Of a stretch of 64,000 bases of DNA, positions 27,001 through 37,310 are shown in pieces. The DNA comes from Aphis gossypii (taxonomy: Eukaryota > Arthropoda > Insecta > Hemiptera > Aphididae): positions 17,794,001-17,858,000 of the forward strand of contig NC_065532.1 of assembly GCF_020184175.1 (NCBI RefSeq). Direction: 5' to 3'. A program made the translations under genes and the position numbers. Numbering within the stretch: position 1 is the stretch's first letter; each line of letters opens with the position of its first letter. A model generated the notes under the pieces. That model was not told the origin of the DNA and did not search any database. It saw only the letters and a program-made list of their open reading frames with translations.

Positions 27001-30000
27001 CTTAAGGACGATGATCCACGACACTGTATACCCGTATAGTCGTTGTCACCACGCATTTTATATACATCGTATATATGCAATATTATAATTTATAACTAAA
27101 TGGTCACTTGTTTGTAAATTTTAAATATTGAAATTATCAGAAAAACGTTTTGCTCCAAATCTTAAATACAAAAAACGATAAAAAAAAATGTATGTAGACG
27201 TTTTTTTTTGTTGAAAACTTTGTTTTGTAGTATAAATTATGTATACAAAACTTTTTATTCACTGTTATTCATTTGTTATATACTCTACGTATATTATTAT
27301 ACTATATTGATATTTAATATGACAATAATATTATTAGTGTAATATTATTAACAATGTCGTGCAATAGATTACTCACTTTGAGCAGCCCCAAATGCGGAAA
27401 CTTTTCGAAAGTCAATCGTCCTTTCTCGCCGTTCTTGTAAATTCTCGAGGCAGTTACTGTGTTCGGTCCCATCCCATCACCGATAAACAGAATCACGTTC
27501 TTTGCGACTTTGTTATTGATCACCACGTTCAGAGCTTCATCTAGCTCGGCCCTGCCCAATGAAGTCCAATACTCTTTGTCTATATTATAACGTATATCTT
27601 TCGTACATTATTTATAATAAATATAAGTATATAACACGCAATAATACACTATATATATATATATATATACGGACTGTAGAGTGGTGTGGAAAAGTGATTC
27701 ACTTAAGTAGTTGTACCTACACATATTACACCTGATTTATGATTACGTTTTTTATAATACGATAATACATATATATTTGGGTAACAGTACCGACAGTGAC
27801 CAGTGTGATACACTGATTGATAGAGTAGTTGATCGGTACTCGATAATTATGTGACATTTTTACACATTATTAATGTATTAAACAAACATGTCTGTGACCC
27901 GTTATTAAAAGATAGGTCGACATCGGATTGGAAATTCAGTTCTCTCAACAAGCACGATTTTATCCACGAGGCAATAAAACCATAAACAACACTTTGTAGG
28001 TTCGAAAATTAGTACCTATACAGTATGAATGAAGAGATTTGTATAAATTCTACCGTTAGAATAATGGTAGTCATAAGTGATGAAAAATGTTAATTACTTG
28101 TATCGTTGTGTTGATAACTTAGTTTAAGTTTATTTTATATACCATGAAGTACGACAATTGCTACAATAACGATAAGTACTATAAATAATATTGTATATTG
28201 CTATTTTATTTTTATTCCAATTTCAAATTAATTGTTATTTAATTCATAATTGTATAGATATGCATCAGTTTTCTTGGTTAGGTGTCAGTTAGGTGCATTG
28301 AATAAGTCACTGTAATGAATAGGTATGTTAAGTTCAATATTTTAATGATAAAAATCATTACATACGAAAAACGATTCTGAACGAAGACTGATTGTCAATC
28401 TATATAAATAAGTATATTTTATGATGTATTTATGTTGTTATTGTAGTAATTTATTTTAATAATACGTAATAGCAGTTATAGGTACGGTAAGTTGAATTAA
28501 TTTTTGCCGAAAACATTTCAAATAAATACTAGTTTAATGTAGAAAAATTCATGGTATAAATAGAAAATCGCATAAAATTAATTTTATAATTTTTTGAAAA
28601 TACATTTGTGTTTATGTCCGTAGAAGTTTAAAGTCTCCATAAATAATATTTTAAAATAACTAAGATCAATCTTTTTCGTCAGTTTGATTTTATGTATGTA
28701 AAAAAAAAAATGTAATTAAATATTTTAAAATGTTTTGCATTTAGAGTGAACTAATTATTATGAAAAACTTATACAAAAATTATCATTTTTGACATTTTTC
28801 AAATTTTTGTGATTTCGATGAATTTTGTCAAAATTTAAACTTATTTTTTAAATTATACCATTTATAGAAAATGCTAATATAAATAATTAGAGAATAAGTA
28901 TATTATCTTCAGTTATTTTTTTTTTTGGAAAACAGTCAACTGAGATAATTAATTTCGTAAAAAACTGATTTTGTATAAAAACTGACGCTTTTGCTTAATT
29001 GTTTGTTTATTTTTCTCAATTATTAAGTACTAGGAATTTTTTAACTTTGACTTTTTCCCCTCTAAAAAGTATAAAATTAGAACTAGATTCACTTTCCTAC
29101 CAGAAAAGATATTTAAGTTAAAAATCCTAAACATTTTCATTTCTTCAAAAGGTGATGATAGACAAAAAAAAATACGCATCGTTGTAAAATCAATACATTC
29201 AGGAATTTAGCACTTTACTGATTTAAAATAAAAAAAAAAGCTTGAGCGTAAGAAATACTTGATTTCACATTCAACAAATAAACACTACTCGTAATATCTA
29301 ACTATGTAATAGAAATATATAGAATACATTTAAATTTAATTAATTACTGTCAGTATAAAATTTAGGCGAATATGGTATCTCTCAATGTACTGCATCATTC
29401 TTATATGAATCTAATAATAAAAAATAAAACACGAAGATTTATCATATTATAATAGACATTAGACAATCGTCAATAAGTAGATTATTCAAATAGGTTCAAT
29501 CGTCAATAAATAAAACTAAAGATTTCTTAAATTTAGATAATATGGTTATAAACTCTACTACTTACATATGTTTTTATAATAGTAATAAAAAAAAGTCGGC
29601 AAGTGGGTACCGCTCTGCTGTACATTAGGGGGTGGGGTAGACCTCGGACTAGGGTAGATTAAATTTGAATGCAATGATAAGTATCATTGTATACGAAAAA
29701 CGATTCTGAACGGAGATGATTTGTCAGTCTATAATATATTATAATTAAATATTGTCATATATTCTATTTTGAAACAAATATTCCGATTTCATAAAAATTT
29801 AAAACTCAAACGCTCAAAACATTTTTCCTATAATGACTCTTAAAATTTTCTCTATAGCTTTTTGAAGCAAAACTTATGGAAAATCTTGTATTAAATTTTC
29901 TACTCTTAGCTACCTATACAAACAATTTTATGAATTTTGAACTACAAAATAATTTGCAAATATTCATGATTTTGACGAATTTTCGTCAAAATTTGAACTT

Positions 30001-33000
30001 CAAATGCTAATAAAAAAAAATTGTGCCTATGTATTCTTATAATTTTTTAATCACTATAATAATAACTTATGAGGATTTTTGTATTAAATTTTCAAGTATT
30101 TTGATAGGGCCAAAAAGATTTTATCGACACATAAAAAAACAATTTTCAGAAAAATTGAAAATTTCAGTTGTCTATAAGTAGCTCAAAAAAAGTCAAAATA
30201 TTTTGAAAATTAAATCACGTAAAGAAAACGCGAATCTTAATAACTGGTAAAATTTTCAAGTATCTACGACTTATACTTTTTGAATAATAACAAATATTTA
30301 AAATCGTTTGAGGATAAATCGTTATCGTTACGCTATTTCGTTAAAATTTAAAATTCAAACGCACTTAAAATTTTTCCTATAATGATGCTTCGAGTTTTCT
30401 CTATAGATACTTGAAGGTAAACTTATGGAAAACTTAGTGTTGTATTTTTAATCCTTAGTTATAAACACAAAAAATTTTATGATTTTTCAACTTCAAATAA
30501 TTTGCAAATATTCATAATTTTGACGAATTTTCGTCAAAATTTGAACTTCAAATGCTAATAAAAAAAAATTGTGCCTATGTATTCTTATAATTTTTTAATC
30601 ACTATAAGAATAATATATGAGGAACTTTGTATAAAATTTTCAAGTATTTTGATAGGGCCAAAAAAATTTTATCGACCCTTCAAAAAAAATTTTTCAGAAA
30701 AATTGAAAATTTCAGTTGTCTATAAATAGCTCAAAAAAACTCAAAATATTTTGAAAATTAAATCAAGTAAATAAAATGCCAATCTAAATAACTGGTAAAA
30801 TTTTCAAGTATCTACGACTTATACTTTTTGAATTATAACAAATATCAAAAATCGTTTGAGGCTAAACCGTTATTTAACGCGGTTTTGTAAAAATTTAAAT
30901 TTCAAACACTCATAAAAATTTTTTGTCTGAATCCGGTAGAGTTTTTTTTACAGATATTTGAAGAAAAATGTATGGAGAACCTTGTACCAAATTTTCAAAA
31001 CTTAGTTATAAAAGAAAAAAATTTTATGATTTTTCAACTTCAAAATTACTTGCAAATTTTCGCGTTTTCGACAGATTTCGTAAAAATTTGAACTATAAAC
31101 TCTTATAAAAAAAAATTGTGACTAACGATTTTTAATTTTTTTTAGCTACAATAAAAACAACTCATAAGGAACCTTGTATTAAATTTTCAAAACTTTTTGG
31201 TCATCCAAAAATTTTTTATCGACACTTTAAAAAAAATTTCTCAAAAAAATCGAAAATTTCAGTGGTCTATAAATAACTCAAAAAAAGTCAAAATTTTTTG
31301 AAAATTTAACTATATACAGATACCACTGACATTAACATTTGGTGAAAATTTCAAGTATTTTCAGTGATTAGTTTTTGAATTACAACCATAAAAAAAAATC
31401 GATTTGGTCGAAAACTGGTTTTGCGTAAAAATTGCCGTTTTTCCGTCATTTTTTTTTTGTTTTTCTCGATTTTTTTGAAAACTGTTGGAAAATGTTAACT
31501 TTTTACCTCTATAATGCACCAAGGATATTCACTTTTACATCGGAAACCACCCCCATTGTTTGAAATTGGAGCATTATTTCGACTAGTTATGCTGTACACA
31601 GACACAAAAAAAAAAAAAAAAACAAAAAAAAAAAAAAAAAACAAAAAAAAAACATACATCATTGTAAAATCAATACATTCTTCACTCCGTTCAGAATCTA
31701 AAACTTAACGATTATTTATTTCTTATCACCATATTTTATATAAGTACTAAAGATATACAGAACATAACAGTATTAACATTTATATATATATATATATATA
31801 TATTAACTTTTATTATTTACAATGTTTATTTTATAGTTTAAACAGATATTATTTATTATATTTTAACATTCATAAATAATAATAATTTGTCTATAATATT
31901 TGATTAATAACATGCGTATAAAAGTGGTTATAGGGTATTATAGTAGATTTTGTTGATATTTGACAGGAGGGAGGATGTTAGAGTAAAAATTTCAGGTGAG
32001 AAAATTTAAAAATCATCAGTAAAAAAAAATAAAAAAATATTACTATGAAGGAAATTCGGAGTTTTTACCCAAAACTAGTAGTTTTTTTGACAAGATTTTG
32101 TTAAAAAATTCTTTGAAGAATTACATTTTTTTTTTTTTACAAAATAGTTGTACTAAAGTTTTGTAGAAATTATATAAAATCCATAATATTTTTATTCTTT
32201 TTGTATTATATATACAAATAATTGAATTTTTTTCAATTAGTATATAATAAAAAGTTTTGCTTGTAACTGAAAAAAAAATTAACACTTAATATTAAATCCC
32301 TTATACGATTTTTATATTAAATTTAAATAGGTAGATAAAACAAAAAAAAATTACTATGTATGCCATACATTGTGTAGCTTAAGTGGTTATGCGTTTATGT
32401 TAGGTAGGTATGCATTTTACAAAATGTATCAAAATCACGAAAAGTTATTCAATATTTGTTTTAAGATTTCAAGCTTAGAAATACAAAATTCCTCATAAGG
32501 TTTATTTTAAGAAATTGAAAAAAAATTTAAGCTACATACTACACCTAAAATAATGACTTCTTCTATTTTTGTTATTTTGTTTCAATTTAAAAAATATTAA
32601 TCGAAGAAATTTAAAGCTAAACTATTACTTCAATTATTATTTTCTATACACAATGAATTTTTTAGACTACCTTTAAGCATATAGGTATTTGAAATTATAT
32701 TATTATTTTCTGTAAATTTTGATTAAAATATTTACTATTGAGCAAAAACTTTTAAAATGTGTTACATGTTCCTACATAAGCTTCTATTATAATAATTTAA
32801 AAATATGAAAAATACATAGGTCGCATTTTTTTTATAGACATATCAATTAATTTTACTATAATAAAATGTATGGTTTATTGATGGAAAAATTAGTTTAATT
32901 TGTCATATTACTCATGTAAAAATAGATTACTTATTGCAATATAAATATTTAATAAAATATCTGTCGACCTATTTTTTTAAGGACCATCTTTACTCAGCTC

Positions 33001-35327
33001 CCGGAATCATTTTTCATAGTTTTACAATGATTTATCAATAAATTCAAATTTAACACATCCATCACAATGACCTCTTAATATTACGAAGTACCTATATTTG
33101 ACACTTTTTATACAACATGACGACTTCTTCGGTGTTTTTAATTTAAAATATTTGAATATTTTGATTTCAGGTTTTTTTTATTAGATATACATTATAAACC
33201 TATTTATACATTTATGTTAATCTTAACCAGGAATTATTGTTTTAATAGTTATTATATTTTATAAGAGGAGAATAATACAAATAATAACATAATATAAGTA
33301 TTAATCATGGTGATCTTAAAAAAATTGCGATTTAATTTTAATATTTATTAAAATAGTCGAAAAATATGAATCGATTTTACTGGTCAGTGATCTAAATATT
33401 ACAAATATTGCAATTACAACAAAACCAAAGTAAATCAGGGTACCTATAGTATTATAGGTATCGAATAAATAGCTTATCAATAATTATATTTATGTATAAT
33501 GGATGTGTTAATTATTATGAATTCAATGATAAATTAAAAACGATTCAATCCTATTGAAACATAAAAAATAATAAATATAACAACAAACATTATTGTTAAA
33601 TGAATTTCTACGTCATTCATCGCTCCGCTAAAATCTAAAATAAAATTCAATTTAAATTCACTGACGACGAAACAAGTGTTTAACTTTGTTGACTATAAAT
33701 CGTTTATACATGGCTCGCGTAAAACAATATGAAAATTTCATCAATTCTGCATGTAACATTAAAATCCATATAGTATTCATATTATATATCATAATATATT
33801 TATATCTATATGAAATGTGTCACAACACACCTACGATAAGTCAATAATCTGTTAGCACGTGCCAAGCGCTACTACGTTTACATATTCAATCACTATATGA
33901 CTGTTAGTATTATAGATTCACGTGTGCATTTAGTTTTAGTTTCTTAACGCCGCTCTTTAATAATGCACATATATTATTAGGTATGTTATAATATAAATGC
34001 ATATAACGCGCTACACGCACTGATAGTGTACCCGCGTAATAATTATATAAACGAAAAAGACACTTGATCTTTTCTACCGTCCGTATAATATAGTAGTTTT
34101 ATCGCTAATTGAACACGAAAACGAACATATAACTGCAAGGAAAAACGCATTGTAAAATAATAAAAACTTGTGTCGTTAATACAACGCGCCCCAAGGGGGA
34201 ATAGAGCGGCGTTATTTGAAAATACCTCTAAGATTATAGAGGAATACCTCCCCTATAAGGGGTTGATACGCATCTTTTTGTTTAATTTACATTTAAATTT
34301 TTACACATTATTTTTTTTTCTGTTCCGTCAAAGTACATGTACAAATAAACCAAACGTTGCACAAAATAATATTTATATAGCAATAAAATGTGGAAAATGA
34401 AATATATTTAAGTACCAAAAAAAAAATATTATAATTTCAAGTATATTTTAATATGATGCCGGTCACTTTTCAACGGTGTGATGGTAAAATTATTCAAATT
34501 GCGCACATGTATGCCGATCGATTTATAGAATTACAACATCGTTGTTATAATATTCTATACGCGTTAGAAACGTCTTAACAGATTTAGAAATAAAATATTA
34601 ATATACATATTTTTATATTACTTATACATTTTAACTGCACAATGTTAAGAATGTGGATGTTTATTAATTTTGAATAAATGGACATTTGTTTTTTATTATT
34701 ATTTTAAAGATTATAATTAAAATAATACACTTTAGCCATTAAAAATACAAGTTATTTTTCCGCTGACTTTCAACTGGTATTTGTTAATAAATACGTAGGT
34801 ATGTTTTACACAATGATCGAAACGAGGCAGTTAAAAGATTGAATTTTATTAAAACCGAGTGAAATTTGATCAAAATAAGTGCACATTGACCTTAATCTTC
34901 CTCGGGGCGCATTGTATATACCCGGGGTGGCCACTAACCTTAACTTTGGCAGCCGCAAATTTATAAAGTTAATTCGAGGTGAGCGACATTGTAAAGCAAA
35001 GTTTATAAAATGAAGATACATTTTACATTTTAAATCAAATGAAGAAACATTTATTTACATTTAATTTTAGTCTAAGTTTGGTTCAAGAGCCGCATGCAGC
35101 TCGCGTGCCTCGTTGTGGCCACCCCTGGTATATATCAATTTTGCGGGCTATATAATTGATGCTTTTACAAACGTATACACATATAGCAGGAGGACACATT
35201 TAAATAAAATATTTATTAATTATTATATTTCGCTCATTTTACCTTCGACTATAATCTTGGCTGCCGTTCGGCAGTTAATCAGGGCAAGCATGGCCACCAA
35301 AAGCTCGAGTCGACGACGACCCATCAT
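5841..35327 (-). CDS. Alkaline phosphatase, secreted and GPI-anchored type, nucleophile Ser replaced by Ala (8 exons, 536 aa)
   Basis: Spliced from 35327-35243, 27579-27377, 24223-24025, 15999-15836, 12917-12704, 7284-7151, 6508-6076 and 6019-5841. All junctions are GT-AG and all phases agree (1611 nt). Layout: signal peptide (about residues 1-22, hydrophobic LELLVAMLALI), catalytic ectodomain, and a hydrophobic C-terminal tail (about 522-536) typical of GPI attachment. Family signatures: IGDGMG (Asp63), metal ligands Glu335, Asp340, His344, Asp385-His386 in TSDH, and His467. Family members hydrolyse phosphate monoesters outside the cell through a phosphoserine. Here the nucleophile motif, normally D-S-A/G, reads VPDAASSATA, so Ala107 (codon GCA) replaces Ser. 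The usual His before the Thr/Ser magnesium ligand is Asp172, and no Arg is visible where the phosphate-binding Arg is expected (around residue 196). Length matches the family. The open frame and intact splice sites argue for a maintained, probably non-hydrolytic protein that may bind ligands or metals. ATGATG begins the frame; either ATG could be used. Confidence 0.93.
6076..6508 (-). CDS. Alkaline phosphatase exon 7 (metal-site exon)
   Basis: Residues 334-477. It carries VENGLIDAAHH (Glu335, Asp340, His344), VTSDHAN (Asp385, His386) and ETGVHGGSDVAVYAKG (His467), so the zinc ligands of the family are retained. The acceptor is TTATTGTAG and the donor GTAAAT; the exon ends in phase 1. The exon continues upstream of the Met at 6469 with no break, so the shorter ORF starting there is not a separate gene. 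Confidence 0.95.
6682..6899. mobile_element. 218-bp foldback MITE in phosphatase intron 6
   Basis: The two halves are near-perfect reverse complements for about 90 bp (6682-6772 against 6809-6899), starting with TATAATCTGTCTCACGAAAG. TA at both extremes is consistent with a TA target duplication. No coding capacity. It lies wholly inside the intron 6509-7150. Confidence 0.85.
7151..7284 (-). CDS. Alkaline phosphatase exon 6
   Basis: Residues 290-333 (IFANGTMPMEYTRNK ... LEMMTETAIKVI ... GFFLM). This matches the family block before the Glu magnesium ligand. The acceptor TTATTTAG follows a phase-1 donor from exon 5, and the donor is GTATGT in phase 0. Confidence 0.95.
7692..9862. mobile_element. 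2.2-kb transposon with long terminal inverted repeats, Mutator-like, non-autonomous
   Basis: The left end (about 7692-7830) and right end (about 9725-9862) are inverted copies built on repeated TTTCGCCC/GGGCGAAA blocks, with terminal GGCG and CGCC. A 10-bp direct repeat TATTTAGAAT flanks the element exactly (7682-7691 and 9863-9872). A 9-11 bp target duplication with long inverted repeats is typical of the Mutator superfamily. The interior contains no transposase that I can recognise; short open frames at 8445-8976 overlap on both strands and look incidental. It is inserted in intron 5 of the phosphatase gene. Confidence 0.8.
8962..9178. repeat. Three GGCAACG...CGTTG hairpins inside the Mutator-like element
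   Basis: Hairpin-capable units start near 8962, 9063 and 9149. Each has GGCAACG, a 9-10 base variable loop, then CGTTG and AATACG. Spacing is about 100 and 86 bp. Stems are kept while loops differ. Confidence 0.6.
10692..10970 (+). pseudogene. Remnant of a hAT-like transposon (N-terminus and end sequence)
   Basis: An ATG at 10692 begins 24 codons (MSSKRLGGQEKVLAKKK ...) ending at TGA 10764. The basic, Lys-rich opening resembles starts of aphid hAT/MYM-type transposase genes; that comparison is from memory of the style, not from an alignment. About 200 bp further on, TGCTGCACCCGACAAAAATC and CTGCGCACGCCTATG look like a transposon end; a decayed relative of this end occurs at 62890-62945. The reading frame is broken and nothing intact remains. 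Confidence 0.35.
12355..12591. mobile_element. 237-bp MITE with 27-bp terminal inverted repeats and 8-bp target duplication (hAT-type)
   Basis: The first and last 27 bp (12355-12381 and 12565-12591) are exact inverted copies beginning CATAGATAATAAAGAATGG. TGCAGGGT flanks both sides (12347-12354 and 12592-12599). An 8-bp duplication points to hAT-type mobilisation. It lies 113 bp from phosphatase exon 5, inside the intron. Confidence 0.88.
12704..12917 (-). CDS. Alkaline phosphatase exon 5
   Basis: Residues 218-288 plus the first base of Gly289. It begins VIMGGGKKSFE, the family's VxxGGGR block, and ends in YVLG leading into IFANGTMP. The acceptor is CGAAAACAG and the donor GTGAGT in phase 1. 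It contains one N-glycosylation sequon (NLS). Confidence 0.95.
12918..15835. other. Phosphatase intron 4, no gene seen
   Basis: AT-rich intron. GC-richer fragments at 13380-13515 and 13785-13830 (CTGGCTACGCCACTG) look like pieces of old transposon ends but have no clear boundaries. No exon-like open stretch is supported. Confidence 0.6.
15836..15999 (-). CDS. Alkaline phosphatase exon 4
   Basis: Residues 164-217 (FVTNSRITDATPAALYARAS ... CKDIARQLI). It corresponds to the family's VTTTRxxHASPAxTYAH block. Asp172 sits where His is usual in animal enzymes, Thr174 keeps the Ser/Thr magnesium ligand, and Arg181 replaces the next His. The acceptor is CATCTGCAG and the donor GTACGT in phase 0. Confidence 0.95.
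17311..17823. mobile_element. 513-bp hAT-type MITE with GGGCCC-rich ends
   Basis: Terminal inverted repeats CAAGCCCGGATTAAG (17311-17325) and CTTAATCCGGGCTTG (17809-17823). The 8-bp direct repeat TAGGAAGT flanks exactly at 17303-17310 and 17824-17831. Subterminal GGGCCCGGGGCCA blocks occur at both ends, while the core is AT-rich and non-coding. Confidence 0.9.
19996..20043. repeat. Perfect-stem hairpin
   Basis: GGCTCGGATTTTAAAGCATA is followed after a short loop by its near-complete inverted copy ending TCCGACC. The stem is about 19 bp with few mismatches. It could be the core of a worn MITE or a small structured RNA; nothing further is visible. Confidence 0.5.
20886..21817. mobile_element. 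0.93-kb element with about 100-bp terminal inverted repeats and TA target
   Basis: Left end (20886-21000) and right end (21715-21817) are inverted copies starting TATAGAGGTGT and sharing GTACACCACTTGT and CTACCCGATGA. TA flanks suit a Tc1/mariner-like mechanism. The interior is AT-rich with no transposase. Confidence 0.75.
22455..22588 (+). mobile_element. 3' end of a non-LTR retrotransposon (LINE)
   Basis: The stretch with TTTCATCAAAATCGGTTAAT and TTTAGGAGTCCATTGAGGAC, ending in ATTTATATATATTAAGAT, has the layout of an insect RTE-like LINE 3' tail: a conserved AAAATCGGTT block then a TA-rich simple tail. Orientation is plus. No reverse-transcriptase coding sequence is attached, so it is a 5'-truncated insertion. 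Assignment is from pattern memory. Confidence 0.5.
24025..24223 (-). CDS. Alkaline phosphatase exon 3 (nucleophile region)
   Basis: Residues 97-162. It contains NKQVPDAASSATAMFTGVKV, the family's nucleophile block with Ala107 (GCA) in place of Ser; a Ser TCA codon would be one base away. It continues through AGKSTG. One N-glycosylation sequon (NDT). Exon start is set by the acceptor CATTTCAG, so the in-frame ATG further upstream at 24265 is intronic. The donor is GTATGA in phase 1. Confidence 0.95.
24224..27376. other. Phosphatase intron 2 (3.2 kb), nothing recognised
   Basis: Uniformly AT-rich with homopolymer runs. No exon, RNA gene or bounded repeat could be supported. Confidence 0.6.
27377..27579 (-). 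CDS. Alkaline phosphatase exon 2 (DGMG exon)
   Basis: Residues 29-96: DKEYWTSLGRAELDEALN then VILFIGDGMGPNTVTASRIY. Asp63 is the bridging zinc/magnesium ligand. The acceptor AATATAG and starting phase fit only a phase-1 first exon, which is found at 35243-35327. The donor is GTGAGT in phase 0. Confidence 0.95.
28330..29215 (+). repeat. Degraded copy of the 548-bp-period repeat
   Basis: The start (AATGATAAAAATCATT, then ACGATTCTGAACGAAGA and TTGTCAATCTATA) and end (ATCGTTGTAAAATCAATACA near 29175) parallel the ends of the next copy at 29592-31703 in the same orientation, but the interior is shorter and diverged. Confidence 0.6.
29592..31703 (+). repeat. Long AT-rich repeat: three diverged 548-bp units with inverted terminal motifs
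   Basis: Marker motifs recur at a fixed spacing: TGACGAATTT at 29973 and 30521 (548 bp) with a diverged third at about 31069; GTGCCTATG at 30023 and 30571, with the matching GTGACTAACG at 31118. Near the ends, GATTCTGAACGGAG (29702-29715) and CTCCGTTCAGAATC (31685-31698) are perfect inverted repeats. A poly-A/AAAAAC tract lies at 31605-31652. There is no coding capacity. An inverted copy occupies 1-1068. It sits in phosphatase intron 1. Confidence 0.8.
31780..31804. repeat. (AT)n microsatellite
   Basis: Pure alternating TA/AT run. Similar short AT runs occur near 12448, 27650 and 45218. Confidence 0.8.
34186..34262. repeat. Cluster of three short GC hairpins
   Basis: GCGCCCCAAGGGGGAA with GCGGCG, CCTCTAAGATTATAGAGG, and CCCCTATAAGGGG follow one another within 80 bp in otherwise AT-rich intron 1. 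This is unclassified; it may be remnants of foldback elements. Confidence 0.4.
34922..35127. mobile_element. 206-bp hAT-type MITE just downstream of phosphatase exon 1
   Basis: Ends read CCGGGGTGGCCAC (34922) and GTGGCCACCCCTG (35127), the CAGGGGTGGCC-type terminus common in hAT elements. Flanks GTATATAC and GTATATAT (34914-34921, 35128-35135) match at 7 of 8 positions, an 8-bp target duplication. It lies about 115 bp into intron 1, close to the start exon. Confidence 0.75.
35243..35327 (-). CDS. Alkaline phosphatase exon 1 (signal peptide)
   Basis: ATGATGGGTCGTCG starts at 35327. The exon encodes 28 residues: a basic start MMGRRR, a hydrophobic core LELLVAMLALI, a Cys/Arg/Thr/Ala region suitable for signal cleavage, then KIIVE. 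It ends in phase 1 at a GTAAAA donor, which exactly completes the split GAC codon of exon 2. The exon was found by phase and signal-peptide logic; the fit to exon 2 and the total frame support it. Confidence 0.85.
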
Positions 35328-35849
35328 CACGACGGTGGCGTGGCACGACGATCGTTGTATAATTATTGTCTATGTATACTCGACGATCGCAGCGTGAACA
35401 GTATGGTAATCGACAACTTCTTGTTGTAGGAAAACAATATACAACGAAAATTACGGTAATATAAAACGATATAGTGATAGCGATAATTTTTAATATTATA
35501 TTATAATATGCATTATTTGATCGACGTTTAAAAAATTATATATTGTTATTATAAATTACATAATACGATGAGCCCGCGTATAAAAAAGGGTTTATTAATG
35601 TTTGCGTAAGAATTATTTATAATGTTTAGTATTAAAACGTATCGATTGTCAGTATTAATTTTTTTCGAAAACAAAAAAAAACTTTCTGTTCAAATTCCGG
35701 CAGGAAACGACGACCGAAAAAAATTCGTATGCGAAACGGCTTGGACGACGAAAACGAAACCTCGGACCGACGTCGTGGCGCGTGTGTTTATATAATATTA
35801 TAATATTATTATAAAATAGAATATCGTGTACAGAGAGGTACCTACGTAC

Positions 35850-35968
35850 CACCGGTGCCGCGCGGATCGCAGTTCTGTCACGATTCGTTCGCGTCCGAAA
35901 CCAATTTTTCGTATCGGACACCCACTCCAGCGGCGCGCAGTATAGTACGCACGCGGACGGCGTACTGA
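35850..35968 (-). promoter_or_regulatory. Probable core promoter and 5' UTR exon of the phosphatase gene
   Basis: A sharp GC- and CpG-rich island (about 35840-36060) lies 0.5 kb upstream of the start codon. On the minus strand it contains TCAGT at 35968-35964, an arthropod initiator-like sequence, and a GTACGT donor-like site after 35850. A non-coding first exon from about 35966 to 35850 is a reasonable model, but neither the start site nor the splice is proven. Confidence 0.3.
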
Positions 35969-36262
35969 GACTAGCGCCTTCCACCTCCCACCAGCGCTAT
36001 ACCGCCGCCGCGGAAGCGCACGCCGATTTAGACGGAATACAGTAGAACGGGAAGAGGGGGAGGGGAAATGATAATCCTAAAGAAAAATCAACGAAATCCG
36101 GACTTTCCGCACCGTGATTAGGGGGAAGGAAGACTACGGAATTCGCCCGTCCCTCCCCCGGTAAATAAACTGTTCGTATTATTGTATTATGTATACGTAT
36201 ATTTTCCTAGGTCAATTGCGTCGCCGATGCAGCTGACGACGATACGAGAAGTACCATTATAA

Positions 36263-36538
36263 TACAGGATGATTCACCGAGCTCGCTCACCCCAATATTT
36301 TTCTTTATAAACAAATTTATTCAAACCTCGATTCTTGAAATTGCTTGTACCAAATAATAAGGGGTGTCCTGATACAAAGTTCTGTTTTTCAAACAATAAA
36401 GTAGGTACTTCAAAAACTCATGAGAATTTGAAAATGTGCTACCTACTTAAGTATATTTAAAAATTTCAAAAATTAGATTTTGAATAAATGTATAATTAAA
36501 GAAAAAAGGGGGTGATCATGCTGGTAAATCATCCTGTA
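36263..36538. mobile_element. 276-bp MITE, TACAGGRTGATT family, TA target
   Basis: Ends TACAGGATGATTCACC and (inverted) TACAGGATGATTTACC. The inner right part (GAAAAAAGGGGGTGATCATG) is shared with 55360-55864 and, less well, with 41500-41580 and 45610-46090. Confidence 0.75.
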
Positions 36539-37244
36539 GAAAGGTTACTCGTATAATATTATAATGATAGTTTATTAACAAGACGTCTCACCACGGCCGC
36601 TTTTTGTTTGTCTCATCGATAATACTTTTGAAACACAAATTCTACTAGTAGTGTATAATATAGTTCTAATAGCAGTTATTAAACTTATTACATAATAGTA
36701 AATTCCCCCTATAATTTAATCGTCAAATATGACGTGTTCGTCATCAATCACAAAATTGCTTAGAACAAAGCTATTTTTAATAATTAAGAAAATAATTTTT
36801 TTTTCTAATAAAGAAATTAATAAATTTAAAAAACATCATAAGTATGGTTTTTAATGTTGTCATAGCCTAAAAGTAAAAATAAAAACACTAAAGAATTGAA
36901 TTAATGTACAAACGAGTTTTTCTTTAAAAACTATAGTGTCTTAACTTTTAATTTAATACACTAAATAAAAAAAAAATAGAATAATTTATTTATCTTTAAA
37001 ATAAGAAATCTAAAATTTAATATTTGTCATATATTTATATACGTGGATCCAACCAAACCAAATTTTCTTACCTGGTTAAGACACCATCATAAAATTCCTC
37101 ATTATTTTTATTTGAATATACGTATATTTGAAATCATTTTTTGTACTTTTTTTAAAACGTATTTGCATATTACTCTGCTGTATGTCATTCAGAACCGGAC
37201 AAGCAATAACTATTTGTCCAAATCCTGACTATATATGTCTACAT

Positions 37245-37310
37245 ATATACATACATGCTACATACATAGGTACATACATACATACATACATACATACATA
37301 CATACAGTAT
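37245..37310. repeat. (TACA)n microsatellite
   Basis: Runs of CATA/TACA tetramers, with a pure block at about 37273-37305. Confidence 0.85.

Noticed and set aside
31514..31708. Plus-strand frame with poly-Lys
   Set aside because: Translation of a poly-A/AAAAAC tract at the end of a repeat.
35655..35984. Minus-strand open frame of 109 codons in the GC-rich island
   Set aside because: It starts upstream of the likely transcription start, has no ATG at its apparent start, ends in low-complexity sequence, and overlaps a probable non-coding first exon.
37245..37310. Regularly spaced repeats as a CRISPR-like array
   Set aside because: It is a simple tetranucleotide microsatellite with no spacers, in a eukaryotic context.
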